DNA of 64,000 bases from Rhizophagus clarus (GCA_015698045.1 BLAL01000321.1:186001-250000), one strand, 5' to 3'. Positions 22,377-35,721 are shown, numbered from the stretch's first letter. Program-made: numbers and translations. Notes: generated from the letters alone by a model not told the origin.

Positions 22377-24183
22377 TTGTAAGCAAGTAGATTTGACATC
22401 ACTGAACAACTTTTTAAACATAAAAAAGTAATTTTATTTGACCAAAGTGATGTTATTACGTCCTAAAGTTAAAAGAAAAAAAAAAAATTTTTTGGAGTTA
22501 GTACTGTTTAAAAAATATAATTATCTTCACAAATATTATACTTAGAATCATAAAAATTGAAATACAAATACTTTTTATAACTGCTAAACAATTTACTTAA
22601 CATAAAAAGGTAATTTCAATTATCCAAAATTCATTTTATATATGAGTAAAATTAGCAAACAAAAAATAAGAATATGAGAATATTATTATAATAACATGAT
22701 TTTTTTTATAAATATTAAATACAATATTGTGTTTATAAAATTAAAATATGTAAAATAATAGAAAAGAAGTATCAGTTTAAAAAAATTTTTTGTAAAAATT
22801 TTTTTTGATATACATGAAAAATTAAAATTTTTTCTATATATATATATGAAAATCTTTGTTATATGAATAAGGGATTCTGCTATGCAAATACAATTACTGA
22901 GCTGAAATAAAAATAAGTTTAGCTATGCATTTAAATATCTAACCAACTAAAAATTTTATATTAAAATATGCAAATAAAAGTCTTACATAGGGTTTTTTTT
23001 TTATATGATCATTAAGCAAACTCAAATCTAACATATTTATATATTGTTCAAGGTCCTGTTACAATGATTAGTATATAGTATGTCTTTAATTTGAAATAAT
23101 TAATTGTGCAATGTTAATAATAATAGTTTTATATCTATTTATTAGTATATAAAACAAAAGAATCTTCAATACTATTTTAGCTTCAATTTACTTAAATATT
23201 AAACATATGCGCCGATTTGAGGAATTTGCCAATCATCAATTATGTGGCGCAGTACCGATTAAAATTGATCAAAACCGTCCCTACATAAGAAAAAATAAGC
23301 CAAAAAATACTTAAAAAAACTTTTAAGACCTTTTCCAAAAAAATTTATCTCTTTAACCTGAAACCAGTAGAAGAAATTTCTAAAAAAAGAAATAAAAATA
23401 TTATAAAATTAGTTTATTTAAAAAAAAAAGTAAGAATAAGCACCAGAATAATGATTTAACGAAAAAAAATTGATTGAAAAATAATTAATAACGAATATCA
23501 AATAGATTTTAACTAAATAAACTAATCAATATATAATTTAAATTCACTAAAACATCATTATTAATCTTAGAATTACTTATTTATTGAAAGATTATTTTTG
23601 AATAATTTTGCTGCCTAAATAAATTTTTTTTTATAAACTATTGAAAAAAAAATAAAAAAATAGCTCCAAGTTATATTTAATGTAAAATAACTACTAATAT
23701 ACTTGCCAAAATTCTCAACTTACATAATGTAAAAACTGGTGGAAAAGTTTGATAGGGAAGTTGATGAGGAGTTTAATATGGAGTTTACGAAAGAAAAAAA
23801 TTTTTTAACGCTACTTTTGTTGAAGTAATTTCTCGATATTTGTGTCATATGATCATGTAGCACAAGAGTGATCCTTTTTGTGAAACTTATTTAACTTAAT
23901 TTTTATCTAATTATCATCAAATTCCTTAATTTAGGCTAATTTTGTTAATTCTGAAAATCGGCGGATATGATTTAATTTTTCTTTAAAAATATTTTTTACA
24001 AGATTATGTCATTATTTAGTGATAAAGTATTTAATATAAATATTTTTATTAAAAAAAAAATTTTTTTTTGTTATATTAAAAAAAATGTTTCTTGTAGGAT
24101 AAAAAAAAATATTGTATTTCTTATAAGATTTTAAAAAAAATGTAATGATCATTTTGTAAGGATTAATAAGTTTATAATAATAC
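22377..24183. other. AT-rich region without genes; holds the right copy of the outer inverted repeat
   Basis: 22843-23050 pairs with 10640-10846. Around 23210-23280 a less AT-rich patch (GCGCCGATTTGAGGAATTTGC) stands out but has no recognisable content. No ORF with a domain was seen. Confidence 0.45.
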
Positions 24184-24469
24184 AACATAATTAGTGTTCC
24201 GCAAACGATTTGGTCAAATCAAATCAATTCAGATTTGATTTGAAGTTTGATTTGATTCGATTTGATAATTTTGATTTGCAAATCAAATCCAAACTTCAAA
24301 ACAAGATTTGAGTTCAAATCCAAATTAAAAAAAAAAGATTTGATTCGATTTCAAATCAAATTCAAATTAGCTTAAACTAATTCAATCAAATCCGAATCAA
24401 ATCTGACAAATCCAAATCAAATCCAAATCAAATCGAATTAAATATACATGACCTGGTTAAACGTAATTA

Positions 24470-27400
24470 CAGGACCCCGAACAATACTAATGTATAAAGG
24501 CAGGGTCATGTGACTTGCCGATCTAATCAGATAATCCGAATATCCGATCATTTTTTTTAATCATTTATCAGTTTATTTTTGTAGTGTTGCCGGACGAAAG
24601 GCACGACCGGACTTTTGGAATTAAGGTAAGGGAGGGGTTGGGGAAGGTGTTTCGTTGTTTTTTTTTTAATTAATTAAGTATTAACTTTTTTTTTTACTTT
24701 TTGTAGTGTTGCCGGACGAAAAGCACGACCGGACTTTTGGAATTAAGGTAAGGGAGGGTGAGAAATGTTTTTCGGTGTTTTTTTTAACTAATTAATTAAT
24801 TATTTTTTATTTTTATTTTTTGTAGTGTTGCCGGACGAAAGGCACGACCGGACTTTTGGAATTAAGGTAAGGGAGGGGTTGGGGGAGGTGTTTCGTTGTT
24901 TTTTTTTAATTAATTTAAGTATTAACTTTTTTTTTACTTTTTGTAGTGTTGCCGGACGAAAAGCACGACCGGACTTTTGGAATTAAGGTAAGGGAGGGTG
25001 GGGAAGTGTTTTTCGGTGTTTTTTTTAACTATTTAATTAATTATTTTTTTTTATTTTTTTGTAGTGTTGCCGGACGAAATGCACGACCGGACTTTTGGAA
25101 TTAAGGTAAGGGAGGGTGGGGAAGTGTTTTTCGGTGTTTTTTTAACTATTTAATTAATTATTTTTTTTTTATTTTTTGTAGTGTTGCCGGACGAAATGCA
25201 CGACCGGACTTTTGGAATTAAGGTAAGGGAGGGGTTGGGGGAGGTGTTTCGTTGTTTTTTTTTAATTAATTAAGTATTAACTTTTTTTTTTACTTTTTGT
25301 AGTGTTGCCAGACGAAAAGCACGACTGGACTTTTGGAATTAAGGTAAGGGAGGGTTGGGGGAGGTGTTTCGTTGTTTTTTTTTAATTAATTAAGTATTAA
25401 CCTTTTTTTTTATTTTTTTGTAGTGTTGCCGGACGAAAGGCACGACCGGACTTTTGGAATTAAGGTAAGGGAGGGTGGGGGAAGTGTTTTTCGGTATTTT
25501 TTTTAACTAATTAATTGTTTTTTTTTTATTTTTTTGTAGTGTTGCCGGACGAAAAGCACGACCGGACTTTTGGAATTAAGGTAAGGGAGGGTGGGGAAGT
25601 GTTTTTCGGTGTTTTTTTTAACTATTTAATTAATTATTTTTTTTTTATTTTTTTGTAGTGTTGCCGGATGAAAAGCACGACCGGACTTTTGGAATTAAGG
25701 TAAGGGAGGGGTTGGGGGAGGTGTTTCGTTGTTTTTTTCTTTAATTAATTAAGTATTAACTTTTTTTTTTACTTTTTGTAGTGTTGCCAGACGAAAAGCA
25801 TGACCAGACTTTTGGAATTAAGGTAAGGGAGGGTTGGGGGAGGTGTTTCGTTGTTTTTTTTTAATTAATTAAGTATTAACCTTTTTTTTTATTTTTTTGT
25901 AGTGTTGCCGGACGAAAAGCATGACCGGACTTTTGGAATTAAGGTAAGGGAGGGTGGGGGAAGTGTTTTTCGGTATTTTTTTTAACTAATTAATTGTTTT
26001 TTTTTTTATTTTTTTGTAGTGTTGCCGGACGAAAAGCACGACCGGACTTTTGGAATTAAGGTAAGGGAGGGTGGGGGAAGTGTTTTTCGGTATTTTTTTT
26101 AACTAATTAATTGTTTTTTTTTATTTTTTTGTAGTGTTGCCGGACGAAAAGCACGACCGGACTTTTGGAATTAAGGTAAGGGAGGGTGGGGAAGTGTTTT
26201 TCGGTGTTTTTTTAACTATTTAATTAATTATTTTTTTTTATTTTTTTGTAGTGTTGCCGGACGAAAAGCACGACCGGACTTTTGGAATTAAGGTAAGGGA
26301 GGGGTTGGGGGAGGTGTTTCGTTGTTTTTTTCTTTAATTAATTAAGTATTAACTTTTTTTTTTACTTTTTGTAGTGTTGCCAGACGAAAAGCACGACTGG
26401 TCTTTTGGAATTAAGGTAAGGGAGGGTTGGGGGAGGTGTTTCGTTATTTTTCTTAATTAATTAAGTATTAACCTTTTTTTTATTTTTTTGTAGTGTTTCC
26501 GGACGAAAAGCATGACCGGACTTTTGGAATTAAGGTAAGGGAGGGTGGGGGAAGTGTTTTTCGGTATTTTTTTTAACTAATTGTTTTTTTTTTTATTTTT
26601 TTGTAGTGTTGCCGGACGAAAAGCACGACCGGACTTTTGGAATTAAGGTAAGGGAGGGTGGGGAAGTGTTTTTCGGTGTTTTTTTTAACTATTTAATTAA
26701 TTATTTTTTTTTATTTTTTTGTAGTGTTGCCGGACGAAATGCACGACCGGACTTTTGTAATTAAGGTAAGGGAGGGGTTGGGGGAGGTGTTTCGTTGTTT
26801 TTTTTTTTTTTAATTAATTAAGTATTAACTTTTTTTTTTACTTTTTGTAGTGTTGCCAGACGAAAAGCACGACCAGACTTTTGGAATTAAGGTAAGGGAG
26901 GGTTGGGGGAGGTGTTTCGTTGTTTTTTTTTAATTAATTAAGTATTAACCTTTTTTTTATTTTTTTGTAGTGTTGCCGGACGAAAAGCATGACCGGACTT
27001 TTGGAATTAAGGTAAGGGAGGGTGGGGGAAGTGTTTTTCGGTATTTTTTTTAACTAATTAATTGTTTTTTTTTTTATTTTTTTGTAGTGTTGCCAGACGA
27101 AAAGCACGACCGGACTTTTGGAATTAAGGTAAGGGAGGGTTGGGGGAGGTGTTTCGTTGTTTTTTTTTTAATTAATTAAGTATTGATTTTTTTTTATTTT
27201 TTGTAGTGTTGCCGGACGAAAAGCACGACCGGACTTTTGGAATTAAGGTAAGGGAGGGTGGGTGAAGTGTTTTTCGGTATTTTTTTTAACAAATTAATTA
27301 TTTTTTTTTTTATTTTTGTAGTGTTGCCGGGCGAAAAACACGACCGGACTTTTGGAATTAGGGTATTAAAACCCGAAAAAGAATAATAAAAATAAATAAA

Positions 27401-27656
27401 TTTGGTATAAAATACCGAAAAAAAGTGAAAAAATAAATAAAATAAAATAAATTTTGGTAAATACCGAGTAATTTAATTTACCGAAATTAGTATTTTTTAA
27501 AAATAAATCCACGTATATCTATTATAAACTCTACACAAACATAATATCCCAAATTGACCGATCTACGCAAACTCAATTTGTAGGTTTAAAAAGTAATTTC
27601 ATATAAACTCTACGCAAACCCGTATGTGAGTTATATTGGTATTATTCGGGGTCCTG
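24470..27656. mobile_element. pogo-like non-autonomous element carrying the exon-like array
   Basis: The ends CAGGACCCCGAACAATACTA and its counterpart ATTATTCGGGGTCCTG are inverted, with TAATTA directly outside both (24464-24469 and 27657-27662). CAG/CTG ends next to TA fit the pogo group. Just inside the left end lies GTCATGTGACTTGCCGATCT, shared with the element at 10847. There is no coding sequence. It is nested in the hAT-type element 24192-28025. Confidence 0.7.
24583..27365 (+). repeat. About 24 tandem units, each an exon-like core between consensus splice sites
   Basis: The period is about 119 bp. Each unit reads T-run + GTAG, then the 41-nt core TGTTGCCGGACGAAAAGCAC + GACCGGACTTTTGGAATTAAG, then GTAAGGGAGGG, then a T/A-rich stretch with AACTAATTAATT or TATTAACTTT. 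Two spacer subtypes (GGGGTTGGGGGAGGTG and GGGTGGGGAAGTG) alternate irregularly, suggesting higher-order duplication. Only the last unit has lost the donor (GGGTATTAA). The core carries several CpGs and paired CCGG sites in an otherwise AT-rich setting. Its length is not a multiple of three and one frame has a stop, so it is not a peptide repeat. Confidence 0.95.
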
Positions 27657-28158
27657 TAATTACCGTAAATATTATTGGTAGTTACTGCAACCACATGATG
27701 TCCAACCCTCCTTAAACACACTAAAGAAATACGTTTCGCAACATTTTTTTATTAATATTGCGTTGCAAAACGCATTTTTTTATTTAAAATTCAACAAATC
27801 AAACCAAATCACAAATCTATTTGAATGAATTTGATTTGATTTGAATTTGAATTTGATTTGAATCGAATCAAATTTAAATCAAATCAAATCAAATTCAAAT
27901 CAAATTTCAAATCAGATTTGAATGGTTTGATTCAAATCCAAATTCAAACTTTTCAGATTTGATTTGATCAAATCAAATTTCAAATCTAACCTGATTTGGT
28001 CTAATTTGATTTGTGCGGAACACTAAACATAATACACACAAATTTCTCATTAGTAAGAATTTTATTTAACATAATTTTTTTTTTCTATTTTAAATATATT
28101 TTTTAATCTTTTATTCAAAAATTATTTAGTTAAAGAAATTATCTTAATTCAAAATATA

Positions 28159-30623
28159 CAGCCATACCTTCCTATAGTCATGCAGTTAGGTGCATATTTT
28201 TAGTGTGCTTATATTTAGTTGTGACTGTATAGAAATCCCTCTGTATAGTCAATCTCTATAGAAATCATATGAAATCGTGACTGTATAGAGGGTTTATAAT
28301 TTTTTGTATCGCAAAAAAAAGAATCAAGAAATTTATTATTTGACATAAATGTAAAAATTTATTTATATTTAACACAAAACACACTAAGTTTTCCTGCATT
28401 TACATATTATCTGGGATAAAAAAACTCGTAATATTCTTCTGTATTTTGCTTTCAAAAAGCTTACAATGCATAACTCCCATGTATTTTCTAAAAATTTTTA
28501 TTTTTTTCATGTCAAATTCTTCACTTTCCTGCTCTTCAAAATATTGCACCCATGTTTTAAGACTATTAAAACCTTCCTGCATCGATATTACTGGATGTTC
28601 TTCTTTATCATCATCATTTATTTCAGGATTTTCATTTTCTTCTTTCAAAATTAATTGTATAATTTCAGCATCAGTTAATGGCTGTTCCGTCAGAATTGTC
28701 AAATCAATCATTTCTAAATATTGATTTATTTCTCCTAGAGACTCATCTGAAATATTTTCAAGAGATGAAAACTGTTGTAAAAGGAGTTTAACACCTCCCT
28801 GATCCTCTTGATTTGCCATTTCCTGTGCGATTAAAGCTTGTTGGATACCATTATCATCATCACTATTATTTGGTAAAATTCCAGTTTTTTGCTAACAATT
28901 AACAATTGTTTCTACTTTCACTGAATCCCAAGCTTGAGCAACGTATTCCATAGCCTCTTTATCATTAATTTTATTGCTGTATTGATTTAAAAATAAGTAA
29001 TATTTAAGCAAAAATGAAAATTACAATAATTTGAATACCTTTTTAAATCCACATTCACTTTAAATTGATGAATAATATGTCGTATGTAATGTTGTTTATA
29101 AATTGCCTTAAAACTTTTGATGATATCTGCATCCATAAGTTGTAAATGAGCTGTTATATTAAGGGGAAAAAAGTGTACTCTAACGTGTGATAAATTCAAG
29201 TTATTATTAGTATGTTCAGTTACTTGATTATTATGTTCATCAGGGTTAAAATGAGATGATGCGTTTTCAATAAGTAACAAAATTTTTCGATTTTGTACCC
29301 TAAACTTATTATTCATATACTCAAGCCATTCACCAAAAATATTATTTCGCATCCATGCTTTTGAATTGGCGTGATAAGTACATGAAAGAAAATTTCTGTT
29401 GACTTGATGAAGACATTTAGGGTTCTTTGAAGAACCAATTACAAGTGGTTTGAGTTTTTGAGTACCAATAGCATTTGTTGCTAAAAGAACAGTAATGCGA
29501 GTCTTGTCCTAAAAAACAATTTAATTAAATAATAATCCATAGAGAAATTTGAAATCTAATTGAAAAATTACCAGTTTGGTGCCTGGAGTAGGAGCTGATG
29601 TAAGAGTTTGATTAGGTGCCATACGAAAAAAGAGACCAGTTTCATTTGCATTAAATATGTTGTCAAGTGTATAATCTTGCAAAATTGTTTGCAATTTTCT
29701 TCTTTTCTCAAAAAGAGTTTCTAACGGTGCGCTATTTGCCTCACCATGTAAGCGATAACAACGAATATTATTGCATCTTTTAAATTTTTCTATCCAACCA
29801 TTTGAAAATAATATATTTTCGTGTGAAATGTTAAATTTCTGTGCAAAATAAAAAGCTTTTTCTTTAATCATTATTTCTGAAACTGGAAGATTATTAGCAT
29901 TTGCATTTTCAACCCATAATCCTAATGCTTTTTCAACTTGTGGATATTTAACTTCTCTATGATGAAAGGTCTTTTTACTGGCTGATGTTGAGACTAATGC
30001 AAGCCACTTAGCTTTTTTTCCTAAAATCTTGGAGATTGTTGAACGGTCAATGTGAAGGCCTGATTAAAGTAGTCTGCGACTTGTTATATTGTTTTATTTT
30101 TATTTTCAGGTTTGGTAGCATACACGCATATTTGTTGCTTTATATCTTCACTTATTGCAGTACGCATTCTTTTGCACTTGAAACAACTGGCATCTTGAGA
30201 AAAAAAAGTAAAATTCTTGAACGTGTTTATGGATTATTATTTAAACAACTATCGGGTGATCTCTCAACAAGTTGGTTGAAAAATAAAAGTTGAAAAAGTT
30301 GGTAAATTTATCATGATTTAATAGTTAAAGTAAAGAATAATGTTGAAGAAATTGGTAAATTTATCATTACAATAAATACGAAACAGTTTTTTTTTAAAAA
30401 AAATTCTTAATGATCGATATATATTTATAATAAAATCACGTGATATGACTATATAGAGGTCAAGTAAGGGGTTTGGGCACATGAATTTTATGTGATTGTG
30501 ACTATAATCATATTGTGACTATATAGAGGTCATTTTCTTAATTAAAAATTTGGGCGCAAAAATTGTATTGATTATATAGAAAGTGTGCTTATATAGGGGG
30601 GTGACTATATAGAAGTACGACTG
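28159..30623 (-). mobile_element. Degenerate pogo/Tigger-type transposon
   Basis: The ends CAGCCATACCTTCCTATAGTC and GACTATATAGAAGTACGACTG are inverted repeats with TA outside each (28157-28158 and 30624-30625). Sub-terminal GACTATATAGAGG words recur at both ends. The transposase inside is broken, so this is a dead copy of a different subfamily from the one at 11237. Confidence 0.88.
28400..30220 (-). pseudogene. Broken Tigger-type transposase
   Basis: Segments in order on the minus strand: an N-terminal HTH (ISEDIKQQICVYATKPENK near 30110-30160, then a stop, VADYFN and a frameshift near 30063); GLHIDRSTISKILGKKAKWL; the second HTH with SNGWIEKFKRCNNIRCYRLH (29521-29871); the DDE region (28987-29352); and an acidic C-terminus (28400-28819). 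The catalytic positions are altered: NANETGLFFR replaces NCDETG, and LLIENASSH replaces LLIDNAPVH. Trp in the NCWNKTGILP block is a TAG stop near 28890. This copy cannot encode active transposase. Confidence 0.88.
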
Positions 30624-30804
30624 TATATAAACTTTTTATGTTAATCAAATTTTTTATTATACTGATTTGGTATATTTATACATGCATGTGTTTTGATTAG
30701 TATGCAAATAACTTTTAGGATATGATAAAAAAATTTATATTGTTGATATATATAGCCTGATAATTATATGGCCAAAAATATAATTTGTAAATTAAAATAC
30801 ATAA

Positions 30805-32205
30805 ATAATTATGTATTTTGTAATTATTTATATAAAATGTAAATAATTATGTCAAATGTAATTACCGTAAATATTATTGGATAAAAAAAAGCAAAAAAAA
30901 AATCAGTTTTGGTATTTATACATATAAAAAATCAAAAATACTAAAACTGACAGTTCTAGCATTTTTATGTATAAAATGCAAAAAATAATACTGAAACTAT
31001 CCGTTTTGGTATTTTTAAATGTAAAAAGTAAAAAAAAATGCTAAAACAAACTGTTCCAACATTTTTACATAAAAAGTAAAAAAAAATGTCAAGATTGACT
31101 ATTCTGACATTTTTATATAAAAAGTTAAAAAACACTAAAACTGACTGTTCTAGCATTTTTATATATAAAAATATAAAAAAAACGCAGAACAGACTTTTAT
31201 ATAAAAAGTTAAAAAAAATGCTGAAACTGATTATTTCAGTATTTTTATATATAATAAATGTAAAAATGCTAAAACTGACAGTTCTAATATTTTTTATATA
31301 AAAAGTTTAAAAAATACTGGAACAACTGATCTGGCATTTTTATATAAAAGTTAAAAAAAAATACAAAAAAAAAAAATTAAAACTGGCATTTCTAACATTT
31401 TACATATAAAAAATGTAAAAAAATGTCAAAATTAACTATTCTAATATTTTTATATAAAAAAAATGCAAAAAATAAGCTGAAACTTACAGGTTTAGTATTT
31501 TTAAATGTAAAAGTAAAAAAAAAATGTTAAAGCAGACTGTTTTAACATTTTTTTATATAAAAAGTTAAAAAAAACACTAAAACTAACTATTCTGGTATTT
31601 TTATATATAAAAATATAAAAAGAATGTAAAATAGACTGTTTCAGTATTTTTTATATAAAAAGTTAAAAAAAATGTCAAAACCGATTGTTTTGACATTTTT
31701 ATATATAATAAATGCAAAAATATGCTAAAATTAACAGTTTAACGTTTTTTATATAAAAAGATTAAAAAATGCTGAAACAACTAATCTGGCATTTTTATAT
31801 AAAAAGCTAAAAAAAAACACAAAAAAAATATTGAAGCTGGCATTTTCAGCATTTTTATATATAAAAAATGCAAAAAATGCCAAAACTAACTATTTTGACA
31901 TTTTTACATATAAAAATGCAAAAAAATGCACTGAAACTGACAGTTCTGGCATTTTTACATATAAAAAGTTAAGAAAAAATACTGAAAATCTAAAACTGAT
32001 AGTCTTAGCTAGTATTTTTATATATAATAAATACAAAAAAAAAAATGCTGAGATTAATAGTTCTGGTATTTTTATATATTAAAAATGCAAAAAATGTTAA
32101 AATTATCAGTTCTAGTATTTAGTAAATGTAGTCACATTATGACTCATGATCAACTAATAATATTTACACTAATTATATATGATATAAATAATTACATATT
32201 TACGT
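30805..32205. mobile_element. Inverted-repeat-bounded array of about 18 hairpin units
   Basis: The flanks TAATTACCGTAAATATTATT (about 30860) and its diverged complement AATAATATTTACACTAATTA (about 32157) are inverted and extend outward as AATAATTA...TATAAATAATTACA. Between 30890 and 32130 the unit of about 60-70 bp AAAAATGCTAAAACTGACAG + TTCTAGCATTTTTATATA repeats; each is a hairpin-forming inverted repeat. The same TAATTACCGTAAATATTATT sequence also lies at 27657. ORFs over the array are artefacts. The superfamily is unknown. Confidence 0.7.
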
Positions 32206-34618
32206 ATTTTTTAAAAAATCTGATAATTAATTACTAGGATTATGAATTACGTATTTATACAAATATGAAATTATGGAATTACTAGGCCATATATAATTAT
32301 TGAGTTAACTCAAAAATATCAAATATTGTAAAATATCATTAATTGAAAATGCATAATTAAAGACTTGAAAATTTGATTTGAAAAACTTTAAATACCAAGT
32401 CAAGAATTATTAACTCATGTGATAATAATAATACCTCTTTATGACTTCCTATTATAGAATCTAATTATGAATTTAAGTTTAACAAGCCCTTTAGAATGAA
32501 GCCTTATTTTTTTTTTTTTTAATTCAAAGATCGTGTTATATTTATTGTTAAATATTCAAAATTAAATACTATATACAATACTATATAACCCTTTCAGCTC
32601 AGCTAAGTGTGACCCATGAATGAAACGAAAAAATAAACTATAAACAAACTATAAACAAAATAATAAAAATTAAATAAAATAAAATAATATAAATCAAAAT
32701 ATACTATAACAATAAAAATAAATAAAATTATCCATTATAAAATTATGAACCAATCAACAACAAATCATCAATGTCCAATAAGGCCTTATTAAATATTCTT
32801 CATTAATAATTAATTGAATAATATTATTGTCTTATTACTTTGATCAATAGTTTAAATTTGAAATTTACAATATATCAGATATGATACTAGAAGTCGGTCT
32901 ATAGTTGACAATATTCAGAATTTGTTTCAAATTTTTTATCTGTCATATGAGTGATGAATAGCCAATAGGAATACATGATTTTGTAAGAAAAACAAGACAA
33001 TCAAATATAAGCATGAATATAAAAGAAAATTTTTTTAAAAAAAAGAAATTCAGCTTTAAAAATAGAAAAATAAAGGATTGAATTAAAATTTTTAGGTTGA
33101 TTTTAATGAGTATTGAGTTTAAGAAATAAAAATTTCATAACAATTGACAAATAAAATTGCATTCACATGATTTGTTTTTGTTTTAAAAATAGGCTGATTA
33201 TATAAAAATCACCTAATTTTAAATACTTGTAACTTTTTATATAAATGTTTTTTTTGAAAATCTGACCAGTAATTTAATAGTACTTGTCTTGAAGAATAAA
33301 GTTACCAGTTTATTTTCTTTAAAACTTTATTTTTTTAAAGTGCTGAAAAATTTATAAGCACTCCAATTTTATTGTTGAGTATAGACTTCTGGCACCATAT
33401 TAATTTAAATATGAGTAATAAGTAGATACTTTTTTCTAATACCAAATTATGTATGTAAAATAGAGTAATATTTTTTTTTTTACAATGATGTTTTTGTGAT
33501 TAGTGATTTGATTAAATTTAAAAAATATTAAATTTATTCACATAATTTGTTCAGAAAGAAATGAAGTTCTTTACGATAAGAAAAGAATAAGCCAGTAAAA
33601 GCCAGTTTTAGTTAAATTTACCAAAATTAGACTAGTCAGAAATTGGACAAAAAAAACAATTCCGGCCAAAATTAAGTTTTTTATACATTAGTATCCACAT
33701 TATGACAAAACCCATTTTCTAATATAAAGCAAAATGAAATATTTTACAGAACTACTAATGATTAATCTTCCTCTTTTTCTTTTAAAATGTTACCTCTATA
33801 ACTTTTCATTACCTTTTTTCATTATAATTTTATAATCTTTATCATATTTTATTCTTTTTTCATAGTTCATTAACTTTTTATAGTTTTTTCTATCTTACAC
33901 TCTTATTACATAAAAAAAAATGTATTTACATTCACTTTCTTCATAATAAAATAAAACTATAATCATAAAATCATCATTACAAGAATTGCAAATAAGGAGA
34001 ACGACAATTTAATATTACTGCATCATCACACTTTTTAACCAATTAAAATACAACAACCTATTCACGTGATTGTAACCTATTTTCCTACTACTGTAGACTG
34101 TTGCGTCATCCCATTTATTATATCCCTACTCGTGGGAACTAGAAAAAAACCTACTGGCTAGTTATTTTTGAAAAACGGCAAACTTTAAAACGTACTGTAT
34201 TCATTCAATTTTATTTATAAATTGTAGAAAGTACAAAATAAGTAATAATTATTTATTTGGAAAGTTTCAAAATAATTTTATTTATAAAGTTATTACTTGT
34301 TCGGCTTTCATCATAAAGGTTCAAGTGCAAAAGGCTATGTATTTTCATTCAAATAAATTTTAGTTTGTTACATTTGTTAATAGAATTGTTTGTCCAATTG
34401 AAATTAATTATGAATAGTTCATTTTTAATATTTTTTTTGTAGCATTTGTTCTTAGAATATTTCACAAAAAGTAAAATGCTTGACTTTAGTGTATGGGTAA
34501 TTTGCCGAGTCATTCTTGATATATTCGCCACTTAAATAATATAATGTTACGTTTATGAGAGCCTTGAAAATTGTAATAATTTTAATACATCTGACGAACT
34601 CGTGACCCATCAAAATTT
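32206..34618. other. Gene-poor AT-rich region
   Basis: No ORF with domain, RNA gene or element termini was recognised. It may hold the 3' flank of the gene beginning at 35721 and regulatory sequence, but nothing specific can be read. Confidence 0.4.
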
Positions 34619-35721
34619 TCAAGATTCTGCTGGGATAGCATTTTGTATTATAATAATTTTTTCCGACAGATAGTTATCAGGTCCATATCTAAAAATAGAT
34701 AAAATAAATACGTTTTATTAATTAATAAAAAGGATTCTTTTTTTTTTTTTTTACTTACGCTCCAACTCCTTGAATATAAATCGCTAAAGTTATACCACCA
34801 GCGATTTGAGAAACAGGATGATTAAATCTGGTGAAAAAAGCCAAAGTATAAAATATTTGCCAATGATGTGGATGAATACTAGCAAATTCACGATAAGGTT
34901 CAGGGTCAGGATTAATAATGAGCCTTTCTTCATCTTCAGTCTGTTGTTGTTGATTCTCAGTTTGTTCATTTTCATTTGTCGGTAATGGTTGATAATTATG
35001 ATGTCTTGTAAAGACTCTTACTACTTTTAAGTAACATCTTGTTAAAATTCGTGTATTTTGTTCTTGTTTAGTAATATAAGCCAATATCATTAATATGAGA
35101 GGTATTGATAAACATCCTAAATACCAGGCTATAAAAATATCATCTTTCTCTCTAAATTTATTTTTTTCCATTAGACCTATAGCAAGATAAATATGAAATC
35201 CGGCCATTGTTAAAACAGCACAAAATGCTGTTATAAATAAGTTCCACATTCCTATTGGCCAATAACGCCATCGTGGTAATGACGTTTTTGCGAACGGAAT
35301 TTCTGCCAATAATCCATATGCAAATATTGCAATGTAAAATGATAATATTGTAATCCAGCTATACGAAAATTAGAAAATATTATTATTTTTTTTAAAAAAC
35401 TAAGATATTTTACTTAATAATTACATACTTGAATGTTGCTGTATAACCACCAAGAACAAATACAATAAAATTATATCTAACAAGTGCTAACATATCGCTA
35501 AAATGTTTTATAGGTGTTTTATCATTTAACTCCCAATTAAAAAATCCTGCTACAATCCTATATAATGGATACGCAATTATAACAAATGATATATTAAAAT
35601 AAATATATGTCAGAGGCTCAAAAGAACAAAATTCCCAAGGTGAATTACTAGTTAAACCAATCGGAAATGGTGATTCTTGGGTTAAATTAACCAAAAAAGT
35701 TTTTTCAGACATAATATACAT
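34619..35721 (-). CDS. Multi-pass membrane protein of unknown function (three exons, 320 aa)
   Basis: Exons 35721-35429, 35358-34759 and 34688-34619 are joined across two 70-bp GT-AG introns (35359-35428 with GTATGT/ATAG; 34689-34758 with GTAAGT/TTAG). Total coding length is 963 nt, in frame, ending QNAIPAES. Five or six hydrophobic helices are visible: about residues 36-60 (YIYFNISFVIIAYPLYRIV), 75-95, 98-118 (WITILSFYIAIFAYGLL), 128-152 and 165-187. A hydrophilic Gln/Glu-rich loop follows (NEQTENQQQQTEDEERL), then a weaker hydrophobic C-terminal stretch. There is no cleavable signal, and two possible start Met codons lie at 35721 and 35712. I do not recognise the family; membrane location is inferred from hydropathy. 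It lies on the opposite strand from the gene at 38143. Confidence 0.85.

Larger units (their letters stand above)
24192..28025. mobile_element. 3.8-kb hAT-type element with AAATCAAATC sub-terminal repeats
   Basis: The termini TAGTGTTCCGC and GCGGAACACTA are perfect inverted repeats. A perfect 8-bp duplication aacataat flanks them (24184-24191 and 28026-28033). Next to each end lie about 200 bp of AAATCAAATC-type words in opposite orientation (24200-24440 and 27790-28015), as expected for hAT sub-terminal binding sites. There is no transposase; the middle is occupied by a second element with the exon-like array. Confidence 0.92.

Noticed and set aside
24583..27365. CRISPR array
   Set aside because: Regular spacing, but the spacers are themselves repeated and the genome is clearly eukaryotic with introns.
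28446..28724. 92-aa plus-strand ORF
   Set aside because: Antisense shadow of the C-terminal part of the broken Tigger-type transposase.
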